Counted from the first letter of the stretch, positions 53,175 through 62,017 are shown. The stretch is 64,000 nucleotides of DNA from Symbiodinium microadriaticum (GCA_001939145.1 LSRX01000174.1:330611-394610); one strand, 5' to 3'. Notes: generated by a model not told the origin, from the sequence alone. Translations and numbers: made by a program.

Positions 53175-53576
53175 ATGGCCCATGGGTTTGCCCACCCAAA
53201 ATCTGGTCCCCCTGAACCCGAATCGAAGTTGTGTGTCTGGTGGTGTACGGCTTCGTGCTGGTAACGTATGAGATGGAAAATGTGCGAGGGCTGGACTCCT
53301 ACGGACCTACTGACGAAAACCCTAAACCCTAAACCCTAAACCGTAGGAGGCTTGCAGGCAGGTTGGTGCCCCATTCGTCCGGGGCCAAGGATGCCAAGCG
53401 CGGTCGGTCGCGAATCGCTCCTTGTACACAGGTTGTGTATTAATGGTTTAGGGTTTGGGGTTATTACCCAACTCGATCCATCCACAGAGATTGAATCAAA
53501 ACGGCTCTTTCAACCGGCTAAGCTCTCTTGCAACATCCGAAATTCAAAGCGACTTCATATAGAATCCTCAATGTAA
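53175..53576 (+). CDS. Complete three-exon gene model, 82 codons
   Basis: Start ATG 53175 in CCCCCATGGCC. Exon 53175-53260 (MAHGFAHPKSGPPEPESKL…) leaves two nucleotides at GTAACG. Intron 1 (97 nt) has CCCTAAACCCTAAACCCTAA near its 3' end and the acceptor GGCTTGCAG. Exon 53358-53431 (QVGAPFVRGQGCQARSVANR…) leaves one at GTTGTG. Intron 2 (56 nt) has GGTTTAGGGTTTGGGG and ends CCATCCACAG. Exon 53488-53576 (IESKRLFQPAKLSCNIRNSK…) ends in TAA. Both joins agree in phase. No homology recognised. Confidence 0.65.
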
Positions 53577-53699
53577 TGCTTACGGCAACCCTAGTAGAAG
53601 CCTGCCACCATCCTGAAGCCGTTGTCGAGGGATCTGCGGGCCGAGCATCGTGATGCCTTTCATCGCAGGCTGCTCTTCCAAGCCTCCAGCAATCGGGGG

Positions 53700-53957
53700 G
53701 GGAGGCTCTTAGCAGCATTTAGGTCCTTAGGGTTCCTGAGGTCATATCTTGGTATTACAACATAATCACCTCAAAACCCTGTTCTTTCTGCTCCTTACCG
53801 CTCCTATGTTAGATTTGTAGGTTGTAGGGGCACTCATGCAAGATGTGACACCGAGGTCTTGCTACACTCAGATCTCACTTCATGCCCCTAAACCCTAAAC
53901 CCTAGCCCCCTAAACCCCGAACCCTAAACCCTAAACCCTAAACCCCAACTTCTACAG
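53700..53957. other. Intergenic or intron, CCCTAAA array
   Basis: A short poly-G run at about 53695-53701, TTAGGG at 53729-53735, and a CCCTAAA array at 53885-53948 directly before the acceptor CTTCTACAG (53957). Confidence 0.6.
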
Positions 53958-54077
53958 GGACCTTTGCAAGCAACAGAACGGACCTTCAGCCCGAAGATTC
54001 CCAAAACCCTTGAAGCCCTAAGCCTAAGCCTAAACCCTAGTGTTGATGAGATAAATCCTTCATCACCAGGACCCTAA
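53958..54077 (+). CDS. Terminal exon, unknown protein
   Basis: The frame GPLQATERTFSPKIPKTLEA…NPSVDEINPSSPGP runs 39 codons to TAA. It reads through CCCTAAGCCTAAGCCTAAACC as LSLSLNP, so part of the exon may itself be decayed telomere-like sequence. Confidence 0.45.
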   Translation, partial: GPLQATERTFSPKIPKTLEALSLSLNPSVDEINPSSPGP

Positions 54078-54243
54078 CCTATGGGGAATTCTGGTGTATT
54101 CCTTTTTTTTTATGGGTAATGCAGGATTTTTGTCATCAACCCTATCAGCCCCATGAGCCCGAAACCCGGAGCCTGAATTGCCACACATGCATTGCGGTAA
54201 AGGGCCTTCGGGGTTTCAAAGTGTGGCCTCTGTGCGTTGCCAG

Positions 54244-54467
54244 AGAGCACTTCTAGTTGTCAGAATGTCCGGAGGGCGTTGGACAGTTTGGGGTTTTGCC
54301 TGAAGATGCAAGGCCAAGTCGCTAGCATGCAGTCTCATCGATCCTGTAGCCTCTCTGCCACTGCCTATGGGCCTCGTAAGTGCAGCAATTCGGGACCACT
54401 AAACCCTGAACTATTGAGGTTTCTGGTTTTGCATTCAGAGTTTTGCAAGCTCTGGTGCAAAGATTAG
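54244..54467 (+). CDS. Two-exon gene end, unknown protein
   Basis: Exon 54244-54375 (after TGTGCGTTGCCAG) encodes STSSCQNVRRALDSLGFCLK…SLSATAYGP and leaves one nucleotide at the strong donor GTAAGT. The 63-nt intron contains CTAAACCCTG and ends GGTTTTGCATTCAG. Exon 54439-54467 supplies two nucleotides, encodes FCKLWCKD and ends in TAG. The phase closes. Confidence 0.65.
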
Positions 54468-54513
54468 TGCCAACATCGTGACTGAGGCAGAACTTGAAGC
54501 GCAGGCTGTACTG

Positions 54514-54605
54514 TAATGTAGGGGCCGTACTTGATGGGCTGCTTGATTATCTAATTATAGTAACCCTAAGGAGTAGTAGAATTTGTATTTAGGCTTCTAT
54601 ATCAG
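54514..54605. mobile_element. M2 element supplying a splice acceptor
   Basis: AATGTAGGGGCCGTACTTG…GTATTTAGGCTTCTATATCAG. The final CAG is the predicted 3' splice site of the next exon. Confidence 0.65.
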
Positions 54606-54878
54606 CCCGAAATCCCGCAGCACAAGTTTTGCTAGCCCACCGAGGCTTCTGAAAATTGCCACGGCCTGTGCCTTTGACAACATGGCCTTGATCGCACAAC
54701 AGCGGAGTGCGCAGCAGGTGCGGGTAAAGCGGATCTTCAAGCGTTGTCAGGTTTCTCGCTTCCGGTTTTTCGCGTAAATCAGCATGCCGCTGGGGGGTCT
54801 CGCCACCAGTGTTTCCCAATTGCCGTGGATCACTCCTTCTGGAGGCGTTGGCTGTTTCACATCCGGACTTCAGTGTGA
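54606..54878 (+). CDS. Two-exon gene end, unknown protein
   Basis: Exon 54606-54717 encodes PKSRSTSFASPPRLLKIATA…LIAQQRSAQQ and ends phase 0 at GTGCGG. The 65-nt intron ends TTTTTCGCGTAAATCAG. Exon 54783-54878 encodes HAAGGSRHQCFPIAVDHSFW…LFHIRTSV and ends in TGA. The phase closes. The frame is also open through the intron for a while (…VRVKRIFKRC), so donor choice is uncertain. Confidence 0.6.
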
Positions 54879-54959
54879 CGGTTTCGGAGCACCCGAGGCT
54901 TCTTGGAAATCCGGGGCCAGGAGGTTTAGTTTGGAGGGCTCGAGGTGCAGTGAAAAAGA

Positions 54960-55420
54960 CGTCATTTTGATGAATACAGTTACGATAATTATTATGATTG
55001 TTATTTGTATTGTTATTGCTACTACTATGATTACTGTTATAACTGTTACAAGGGCTCGGCAAGACAACTAAGATATCAGCAACAGGCAAGTAAGATACCT
55101 TTTGAGCGGGTTTGTGAAAAGAAACACTAAAACCAGATATCATTACCATCATCACATCATCCTGTCATCATGCCATCAGTCATCATCGGACAACATACAC
55201 ATCTACCAGAATCACATCATCATATCATCAGACAACCACCAATATCACTACCACCATCATCATCACCACCATCATCAAACAACATCAACATCATATCTTC
55301 AGATCAGTTGGTCACCACATCATCACCACCATTGTCGTCATCATAGTCATCAACATCATGATGGTATCATATCCCTGTCACACCATCAACACCATATCAC
55401 ATCAATCGTATAATCTACAT
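54960..55420. repeat. ATT/ATC-rich imperfect triplets
   Basis: (ATT)-rich at 54970-55050 and (CAT/ATC)-rich at 55140-55400, giving His/Ile-rich artefact frames. Confidence 0.9.
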
Positions 55421-55639
55421 TTAGGATGTTAAAGGTTCAGGTTCTGAGCATACTTATAAAATAAGTAGTACTGTTTCTGCTGTTAGTAATACTGTTTTTC
55501 TTATTCTTCTTATTACTATTTCATGCGATTGATAGCATAACCGTAGTTTTAGTCGTCGCCGTCGTCGCCGAAGCAGCAGCGACCACCAGTCACTAGTTAA
55601 TTACTAGTTAGTAGACGGTGAGTCTCAGGGAACACGGGA

Positions 55640-55850
55640 CCCTAAGTGGTGTATGAAACCTCTAAACCCTACCCTAAACCCCTACACTCTAAACCCAGAA
55701 CCCTATACCCTGAACCGCAAGCCCCTAATCCTTAAGCCCCTTCTATACCCTAAAACCCTAAGCCCCTGCACCCTAAACCCCTACACACTAATTTAGGGGT
55801 GTAGGGCAATCCAACCTGTATAGTAGGAACCTAAACCCAACCTGGGTATG
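55640..55850. repeat. CCCTAAA-type array
   Basis: Dense variants (CCCTAAACCCCTACACTCTAAACCC…) with a single inverted TTTAGGGG at 55792, preceding the acceptor GGGTATGCAG at 55853. Confidence 0.9.
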
Positions 55851-55853
55851 CAG

Positions 55854-56034
55854 GCCGTGCAAGGTCTAGACCTGAAGCCGTACATAAGACGATGCCTGAC
55901 AGGGGGTTTGTGGGCTTCAGGGTTTAGGATCTGATAGGTGGGAGAAACCTATCAACCCTACCAAAGTCTTAAACTGGGTGGGTGGGTTGGGAGATGTCCG
56001 TGAACCTTGGCGCACACCACACCAAACGTCTTGA
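55854..56034 (+). CDS. Two-exon gene end, unknown protein
   Basis: Exon 55854-55905 encodes AVQGLDLKPYIRRCLTG and leaves one nucleotide at GTTTGTGGGCTTCAGGGTTTAGG. The 61-nt intron ends ACCCTACCAAAG. Exon 55967-56034 supplies two nucleotides, encodes LNWVGGLGDVREPWRTPHQ… and ends in TGA. The phase closes. Confidence 0.6.
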
Positions 56035-56059
56035 GTGGTGGTGCGTGCGAGGAACGTTT

Positions 56060-56222
56060 CACACGCCTATATACCCTAAACGGCCCTAAACCTTATGCCC
56101 CTGCACCCTAAACCCAGAACGGTATACCCTAAACCCCCCTAAACTCAGATCCCCATACCCTCAACCGTATAAGCTCCCAGTGTTCTATGAAACACCACCC
56201 TAAACCCTAACTTTAACCCTTA
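56060..56222. repeat. CCCTAAA-type array
   Basis: CCCTAAACGGCCCTAAACC…CACCCTAAACCCTAACTTTAACCC, ending a few bases before the acceptor TTATAAG at 56226. Confidence 0.9.
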
Positions 56223-56226
56223 TAAG

Positions 56227-57408
56227 CTTTGCGAAGCCGCGAGGGTACGCGGAAGGCGCAGTGGCGCACCTCCGAGGACTTCCGGCAGCTCGGAAGTCTC
56301 TGGAGTCTTCTAGATGTTTGTTCTTTTGTTGCAGGTTGTAAAGGGCAATATAGGGTTAAAGTTATATATATATATATACATTGTATACATATATATATAT
56401 ATATATATATACATTATATATATATATATATATATAGAGGGGGGGTTTGCGGGTTCATAGGCTTAGGGTTCTATAGGGTTTTGAGTTTTAGACCATCTCC
56501 GAGGCTCAAGGTTTCGGTTTCAGGGCTTGGGTTCAAATGGGTTTGAGGTTTCAACGGGTTGCTGATGGGCAAGAGCCCAAGGGTCCAAAGAAACCCCATA
56601 ATCAGGTTCTTATGGGTTTGGGTTAGGGTTTTGGGTTTTGAGCCCGTCCTACTTCCCCCAAATAGTCAGTCCAAAGACCCAAGTCCGAGCCTGGGTACGC
56701 CGTTTGAAGCTTCAGTTTAGGGTTTATAGGGTGCAGGGTTTAGGTTTAGGGTTTAGGGGTTTAGGGTTTATAAGGTCTACAGGGTTTAGGTTTAAAGGCT
56801 TAGGCCGGATGACATCGCTACGATTACGCAAGGCTTTAGTTGGCACTCTTTCTCCGGCGTTTCTCCCATGAAAGTCCGATCCAGATGGGTCTTGCGCTGC
56901 AAGCCCCTGAACACGAAGAACTCGAGCTAAATCCATCTAAGTCCTGAATGCCTCAGGTTTATACAAGGCTTTATACAGCTTTTGCTGAAAGCCGAAGATG
57001 CCCCAAAAAGTCCCAGACCCTCAAGAGCCTTCCGCGCCGGTACCTTGCAGCTGTCATGGTTTTCTATCGGCCCCGAGCAAAAGTCTCCAAAACCCTACGC
57101 CGATTGCCGAAGCTTAGGGAGAGGATCCCCGAAGCCGTACGAACTCCGTGAGTTCGTAGTGCTGTATGTAAGCTGTGCCCAGGGTCTTCGAAAAGCTCCC
57201 AGTCCCTTGTTGTGCTTACAGTGAAACTGGTGGAGAGCTCCAGGCAAGAAGCTCGTGCTAAGGAAATTCTTCAAAGGCGGATGGTCTGAAATTCCGGGTC
57301 GGGATGACGGCTTGTTTCAAAGCCCAGGGCGTCAGAGCTTAGGGACTTCATCAGCTGTAGGTTTTGGAGTGTCAGGCGCTGGGAGCAGTTCAGATGACCC
57401 TTGTTTAA
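56227..57408 (+). CDS. Seven-exon gene, unknown basic protein
   Basis: Exons: 56227-56334 (REGTRKAQWRTSEDFRQLGS…), 56492-56510 (19-nt micro-exon, HLRGS), 56643-56694 (PSYFPQIVSPKTQVRAW), 56804 to about 56887 (DDIATITQGFSWHSFSGVS…), 56979-57147 (LLLKAEDAPKSPRPSRAFRA…, donor GTGAGT), 57222-57283 (KLVESSRQEARAKEILQRRM) and 57361-57408 (VLECQALGAVQMTLV, TAA). Joins 1-2, 2-3, 4-5, 5-6 and 6-7 agree in phase; 3-4 does not. TTTAGGG arrays lie at 56455-56640 and 56715-56800. If the donor at 56888 is not used, exon 4 ends at TAA 56928. Function unknown. Confidence 0.65.
56358..56440. repeat. (TA)n microsatellite
   Basis: Three AT runs separated by ACATTG-like spacers, inside the first intron of the gene at 56.2 kb. 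Confidence 0.95.
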
Positions 57409-57531
57409 TATGAGGGGCCACAGTTGCGACGATGGGCATGTTGATGGTGATGTCATGATGGTGCTGCGGGTGGTGGGTTATCGTGGTCTCTATTGCGGCG
57501 CTGATGGTTTTGTTATGTTCTGTTCGCACAA

Positions 57532-57937
57532 TTATGTTTGCAGGTATCTGTGCATGAACGTGGCATGTTCAAGAGGGTATGCCGGACGAACTAGGCAGAG
57601 CTTGCTGTGAAAACCTGGTGTCCTCCTAAGCCAGAACCCCCGTAGGCGCGAAGCTTTCAACCGAGTTCGGCATATCGGATCCCACAAGCTTGAAAGGAAG
57701 GCTTCAACATGTTCTTTCTTCGGGTCGTCCTTAAGCTCGTTGGTTGAGAGTTGAGGCTTCGGGGAGCTCAAAGCTTTTCATTCGAAGGCTGTCGGACTTG
57801 GGATGGCTGATTAGTGTTTCGGGTAGCAGCTGCTTGAGGCGGCGTTTCAAGCCCCATCGAACCGGTAGACTTTTAAATCTTGTGGAGAATCCCATAAGGT
57901 CATCGCCCTGAGTAAAAACAAACTCAGCTCCTACCAC
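57532..57937 (-). CDS. Minus-strand gene, two overlapping open frames
   Basis: The upstream frame 57731-57937 encodes VGAEFVFTQGDDLMGFSTRF…KRRLKQLLPETLISHP…. The downstream frame 57532-57771 encodes PKPQLSTNELKDDPKKEHVE…SSLWDPICRTRLKASRLRG… and ends in TAA. They overlap by 40 bases in different phases, so an intron or a frameshift joins them. The composition of both is convincing. No domain recognised. Confidence 0.45.
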
Positions 57938-58114
57938 GGTCCTGAGAAGGGTAGTTCAAGGCCTCAACACCTGATTCCAAAAACTCTACATTCTCTCATC
58001 ACGTCGTCTGCACCTGAGCAGTCTCGCAGCACCGAAGGCACCAAGCACTGCAACATTGAGAAGCAATATGTTTTTTTCAGTGTATCTTGCTGCCCCCCAC
58101 CCCACACGCACGCG

Positions 58115-58147
58115 CACAGAGAGAGAGCGAGAGAGAGAGAGAGAGAG
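58115..58147. repeat. (GA)n microsatellite
   Basis: GAGAGAGCGAGAGAGAGAGAGAG, with C-rich and CCCTAAA-like sequence following to 58260. Confidence 0.9.
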
Positions 58148-58298
58148 CTACGGTTCTGGATGTTGATCTATCGTAAACCCGTAAAACCCTAAAACCCTCA
58201 ACCCCCGGCCCTCCGCCCCCCAAAAGATAAAGACCCTCAACCACCAACCTTATCCCTCTAGGTTTGAACGCCCAAACTCTTGAGCCCAGTATGCCAGT

Positions 58299-58393
58299 AT
58301 CCATAGGCCCCTAAGTTGTTCCTTCTTGGGATTACCTTATAGGATTCTAAATATAAGCCACAAAAAAAGGAACTACTTAGGGGCCTATGGGTA
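58299..58393. mobile_element. M1 hairpin element
   Basis: TATCCATAGGCCCCTAAGTTG and CTACTTAGGGGCCTATGGGTA arms around GGATTACCTTATAGGATTCTAAATATA. Same core orientation as the copy at 23175. Confidence 0.9.
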
Positions 58394-58401
58394 TCTGCCA
58401 G

Positions 58402-58470
58402 GAGAGGGAGACTGGCAGCCAACCATGCGCAGGATGTTTCTTCAGGGCCCGAGCCCCTTTTTTGGTGCTT
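58402..58470 (+). CDS. Possible exon next to M1
   Basis: Eight bases beyond the M1 arm, after GTATCTGCCAG, the frame ERETGSQPCAGCFFRARAPF… is open into the CCCTAAA array at 58476. The 3' edge is undefined. Confidence 0.3.
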
Positions 58471-58475
58471 GCCAA

Positions 58476-58545
58476 CCCTAAACCCTAAACCCTAAAACCC
58501 TAAACCCTAAACCCTAAAACCCTAAAACCCTAAACCCTAAACCTA
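58476..58545. repeat. CCCTAAA array
   Basis: Nine near-perfect units, some with an extra A (CCCTAAAACCCTAAACCC). Precedes the acceptor GTTTCTACAG at 58567. Confidence 0.95.
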
Positions 58546-58567
58546 TAGGAGTTTGGGGTTTCTACAG

Positions 58568-58696
58568 GTCCGCAGGATCCTCGTAAAGGGGTCTGGGGTT
58601 GGCGGCTTAGCTTTTGGGGTGGTAGGGCTTAAGTTTAGGAGCTTCAAGAACCTTATACGGCTTTTAAATGCGGCTTTGTTGGGCCATTTTGTATAA
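58568..58696 (+). CDS. Terminal exon, unknown protein
   Basis: VRRILVKGSGVGGLAFGVVG…KNLIRLLNAALLGHFV runs 42 codons to TAA. A longer minus frame (58543-58803, …YTKWPNKAAFKSRIRFLKLL…) covers the same bases, so the strand is uncertain; the array-acceptor order favours + but allows both. Confidence 0.4.
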   Translation, partial: VRRILVKGSGVGGLAFGVVGLKFRSFKNLIRLLNAALLGHFV

Positions 58697-58944
58697 TTAA
58701 TACAGAGCAGGTTGCTGGGTTCGGGGTTGAGAGGTCTAGACGGTATAGGGTTTTGGGTTTGCCTAATCCAAAGATGCAGTGCGAGTTCTTTCATGTAGGT
58801 CAAGCTTTCGGGTCAGGTTCTGGCACGCAATTGGGATACTTTGCTGGTGAATCTCAGTGTCATTGTTATTGAAGTCATTGTCGGCATGTCCCTAAACCCT
58901 AAACCCTAAACCGTGAACCCTAACCATTGCGAAGGGATGTCCAG

Positions 58945-59022
58945 GCATGCATAATTGTTGACACCCATCTGCACTTCTTGCATCCGGAAGCCCGGCGCCG
59001 CATGTCCTTGGCAAGGACCTAA
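58945..59022 (+). CDS. Terminal exon, unknown protein
   Basis: After CCCTAAACCCTAAACCCTAA…GATGTCCAG the frame ACIIVDTHLHFLHPEARRRM… runs 25 codons to TAA. A TTTAGGG array starts at 59050. Strict CCCTAAA-exon-TTTAGGG order. Confidence 0.5.
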   Translation, partial: ACIIVDTHLHFLHPEARRRMSLART

Positions 59023-59191
59023 GCTTATCCTGAAGCCCAGATCCAATTTGGGTTTAGGGTTTTAGGGGTTTAGAGTTTAGGGGTTTGGGGGTGTAGAGTG
59101 TTAGGGGTTTAGGGCGTTTAGGGTTTAGGGGTTTAGGCTTATCCTATAAAGCCCCCAATCCCAGGGAAAGCCTGAAACCCTGTGCTCTTAG

Positions 59192-59278
59192 CTGTCCGAA
59201 GACCCCAGGTGTGCCGAAGAAGCCGGGGAGTTTGTTCACCAGCTCCAGGTCCTTGAGCAAGAGGCCGCATGTTTCGGG
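59192..59278 (+). CDS. Internal exon, acidic helical segment
   Basis: After CTGTGCTCTTAG the frame LSEDPRCAEEAGEFVHQLQV…EQEAACFG (29 codons, phase 0 at both ends) reaches the donor GTGTACTTTTAGG, followed by a long TTTAGGG array to 59480. Glu/Gln/Leu spacing suggests a helix. No family named. Confidence 0.65.
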
Positions 59279-59284
59279 GTGTAC

Positions 59285-59485
59285 TTTTAGGATCTATTTT
59301 AGGGTTTAGGGTTAAGGGTTTAGGGGTTTTGTGTTTTAGGGGTCTAGGGTTTTAGGGGGTTTGGGGTTTAGGAGTTAGGGGTTTAGGGGTTTAGGGTTTA
59401 GGCGTTTAGGGCTTAGGCGTTTAGGGCTTAATTAGGGTTCTGGGATTCTCAGGTCTTGGGGTGTTTTGGTTTTAGGGATGTTCGG
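59285..59485. repeat. Long TTTAGGG-type array
   Basis: About 25 imperfect units with insertions (TTTAGGGGTTTTGTG, TTTAGGCGTTTAGGGC). It occupies the 5' part of the intron after exon 59192-59278. Confidence 0.95.
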
Positions 59486-59626
59486 GAATGATCGTGGTCC
59501 AATGCAGGGTCTAGTGTGCCAGGGTGTGTGTGTGTGTGTGTGTCTGGCAGGGGCAAGTAGGTAGGGTCCCGAGTGGAGAGCGCTAGGCTAGGCTGAACAG
59601 TTAAGTGTCTTGCAGTCGTGACTCAG

Positions 59627-59858
59627 GTCCACCCACGGGCCTGACTTGCCACAAAGCCCTACTGTAACTATTGCTTGTGAAAGTTGCCAGCCACTTCAGC
59701 CACAACTCACAGGTGAAGCACGACCGACCCAGAATACAACACACGACGCAAGCAGTGACGACGGTCAGGTGAGTCCGGAGAAGCGCGCTGAGCTTGATTC
59801 CTGCCAGACCGCTCTTCTTGAGGAATGCAACTCGACAGCGGGACACGGGGCTCCTTAA
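59627..59858 (+). CDS. Terminal exon, polar protein
   Basis: After CAGTCGTGACTCAG the frame STHGPDLPQSPTVTIACESC…DASSDDGQVSPEKRAELDSC…EECNSTAGHGAP runs 76 codons to TAA. An internal GTGAGTCC…CCTGCCAG of 39 nt (59768-59806) could be a stop-free mini-intron, since both readings stay in frame. Rich in Ser, Thr, Gln and Cys. Confidence 0.6.
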
Positions 59859-60173
59859 AGGGTTCTATAAGGGCTGCTTTATGGTTCTATAAGGGCTACT
59901 ATAAGGGGGGGCTTGAGGTGTTGTAACTTCGATTCCCGACTGAGCCTCTCTCCTAAGGTAATCTTCAATTTCACTTCGGCCGATCCCCAGTCTTCCAAGT
60001 TCTGCACCAGTTGCCGGCAAAGCCTAAACCCTAAAACCTAAACTCCGAACCTGAAATCCCTAAAGTCCCTAAAGCTTCAACCCCCTAAATCTGTAGACCT
60101 ACACCCTAAACCCTAAACCCGGCCTAAACCCAAAATCCTAAGCCCCTAAACGCCTAAACCCTAAAATTCCGAG

Positions 60174-60688
60174 TCCTCGGTCCACAAGGCGAGGGGGTTC
60201 TTCGTGCTTAGGAACGCCACCAGGTTTGAGCCCATGGCGGAAGTCTCAGACCGCCATCTCCGTAAGGGTCCGGGTACCTAAATAGTCCTATATACTCGCC
60301 CACATACGAACCTACATAACTACAGTCCCAAACCTAAAAAGTAGCAGATTATTGGGGTTCCTTGGACCCCATAAACCCTTATAAACCCTAAACCCCAAAA
60401 CCTATAAGAATCTGATTACTGGGGTTCTTTGGACCCTAGGGGTCTTGCCCATCAACGATCCAGGGAAGTTCAGTAGCTTCTGGGATGTCCCTGAACATCG
60501 AGATCGATGAGCCCTGCTTAACATCATAAGCATGTTAGGGAATTAGGGTTCAGGGGTTTAGGGTTTAGGGGTTTAGGGTTCAGGGTTTGGGGTTGAGGGT
60601 CTAGGGTTTAGGGGATGCAAACCTTCAGCAAAAGTCTCGACATGCCCCTCTACGTACCCTCCAACACATGAGTACACTAGCGAGCTAG
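60174..60688 (+). CDS. Three-exon gene end, unknown protein
   Basis: Exon 60174-60261, after CTAAACCCTAAAATTCCGAG, encodes SSVHKARGFFVLRNATRFEP…EVSDRHL and leaves one nucleotide at GTAAGGGTCC. Exon 60464 to about 60486, after ACGATCCAG, encodes KFSSFWD and may end at GTCCCTG, or run on to TGA at 60508. Exon 60629-60688, after AACCTTCAG, encodes QKSRHAPLRTLQHMSTLAS and ends in TAG. All joins can be made in phase. The intron start matches a T1 element end. Confidence 0.6.
60340..60450. repeat. Direct repeat in intron
   Basis: GATTATTGGGGTTCCTTGGACCC at about 60347 recurs as GATTACTGGGGTTCTTTGGACCC at about 60414, separated by CCCTAAA-type copies. Confidence 0.7.
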
Positions 60689-60712
60689 CCGAGGCTTCCA
60701 ATCCGTATCAAT

Positions 60713-60819
60713 TGTGGGTTTCCGAAAATAGGGGACCCTGGTATAGTACCCTAAATAGTAGGATCCTGAATTTTAAGGACCCCAATATAAGGTGCCCCTT
60801 ATTTTCGGAAACTCCCAAT
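60713..60819. mobile_element. M3 inverted-repeat element
   Basis: GTGGGTTTCCGAAAATAGGGGACC and GGTGCCCCTTATTTTCGGAAACTCCCA are inverted arms. It is the reverse complement orientation of the copy at 40168. Confidence 0.85.
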
Positions 60820-61022
60820 TCAGGCTTCAGCCTTCTTTAAGCTGACACCGTTGAATTCCCCTGCTTCCAAGGCTACGAGCCCTAAGCTGCTGTAGAGCCT
60901 AGAAGGATTAAAGTCCCAATAGCGGAAAAAAGCCTAATCAAACTAATTACCGTACAAGACAAGCAAAAGTCCCAAAAGCCTCAAAAACGACCGAGAAAGC
61001 CCCAAAGGTAAGAGCCTGGCAG

Positions 61023-61382
61023 AGAACGTGACAGCCTTTCGACTCCTCGCTGAGAGTTTGGCTGTGCCTTCAGCCGATGGCAGGGAGACAGCACCGAGCG
61101 GGGAATCCCAGCATGAGGGGTTTGGAGTCCACGAGCTTTGGTTCAGGGTTGGTTTAGGGTTTAGGTGTTCCTTTAAAGGGATCTATAAGGGTTCCATTTA
61201 GGGTTTGGGGTTTAGGGGTTCCTTTAAAGGGATCTATAAGGGTTCCATTTAGGGTTTGGGGTTTAGGCCTAAGGTCCAAGAGTATCTGTCTCCTAGTGTT
61301 GCAGCGGCTTACTACGACAGAGCTGTCTTCTGTTTATTGTCGAAGGTTTCGTGACGCTTCCGAGCTTCCATTCCGATGGTGA
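61023..61382 (+). CDS. Two-exon gene end, unknown protein
   Basis: Exon 61023-61147 (after AGAGCCTGGCAG) encodes NVTAFRLLAESLAVPSADGR…QHEGFGVHELWFR and ends phase 0 at GTTGGTTTAGGGTTTAGG. The 157-nt intron contains two tandem 47-bp units and ends CCTAGTGTTGCAG. Exon 61305-61382 encodes RLTTTELSSVYCRRFRDASE… and ends in TGA. The phase closes. One of the most convincing exon pairs by composition. Confidence 0.7.
61170..61268. repeat. 47-bp tandem duplication in intron
   Basis: TTCCTTTAAAGGGATCTATAAGGGTTCCATTTAGGGTTTGGGGTTTAGG is present twice, nearly identical. Related phrases (CTATAAGGG) occur at 1680-1760 and 59870-59900. Confidence 0.9.
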
Positions 61383-61431
61383 ACGACCCCTTGGGTCCAC
61401 ATTCGAATGCCTTCCAGATGACCAAGAAAGT

Positions 61432-61528
61432 TTCAGGGTTTACCTTAACCCCAAATGACCTACCTTTTTGAGGACCTATATAAAGAATTCATACTAAGGA
61501 ACCCTAAAAAGGTAGGTTCTTTGGGGTC
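61432..61528. mobile_element. M4 element
   Basis: CAGGGTTTACCTTAACCCCAAATGACCTACC…AGGAACCCTAAAAAGGTAGGTTCTTTGGGG. Second full copy of the element at 18281. Confidence 0.75.
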
Positions 61529-61770
61529 CAGGTAGGGTTTAGGGACCAAGAAAGATCGACCTCGAGTGTCCAGTTCCCATCCAGCACTCTGTTTCCCGAG
61601 GACGGACTCTCAACGCTGTCCCCAGCAGATCCTTGATCAGTGTTCCGTAGACACAAGGCCCGAAGCCATTTCTCCCAAGTTCTAAAATGATGCTCCAACT
61701 CTTTCCAAACCCTACAGTGCCCTACAGCCACTTTCTCAGCTGGCTCATATACCGGCCGCGCCACAAGAGC
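61504..61770 (-). CDS. Possible minus-strand exon
   Basis: The frame ARPVYEPAEKVAVGHCRVWK…EKWLRALCLRNTDQGSAGD…TLEVDLSWSLNPTWTPK… is open for 86 codons. Its end runs through CCCTAAACCC and the M4 end. It overlaps the 5' extension of the + gene at 61777, so both cannot be fully right unless they are divergent neighbours. Confidence 0.35.
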   Translation of the reverse strand, partial: ALVARPVYEPAEKVAVGHCRVWKELEHHFRTWEKWLRALCLRNTDQGSAGDSVESPSSGNRVLDGNWTLEVDLSWSLNPTWTPKNLPF

Positions 61771-61776
61771 ACAGGA

Positions 61777-62011
61777 ATGTCAGGGGCACTGGACACTGTG
61801 GGTCTCGCTTTCAACGAACTGAGGCCCTCTCGCCGGCACCTGGTCGCAGCAGAAACTGGGGTCTCTCGCATGCAGGTTTGGGGTTAATAGTTAGGACTGG
61901 GTGTAGATCCAATATGGGGTGAATGAAGGAGTCTTCTCATAGAAGGCATGTGTCTTCCGAGTGGTTTTGGCTCTTATCCCTCGGAGTATCGATGGCCCAC
62001 ATCGGCTCTAG
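61777..62011 (+). CDS. Complete two-exon gene model
   Basis: ATG 61777 opens MSGALDTVGLAFNELRPSRR…GVSRMQ, ending phase 0 at GTTTGGGGTTAATAG. The 67-nt intron ends GTCTTCTCATAG. Exon 61943-62011 encodes KACVFRVVLALIPRSIDGP… and ends in TAG. The total is 55 codons; an in-frame ATG at 61687 would add 30. Phase closes. Product unknown. Confidence 0.55.
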
Positions 62012-62017
62012 TATTGA

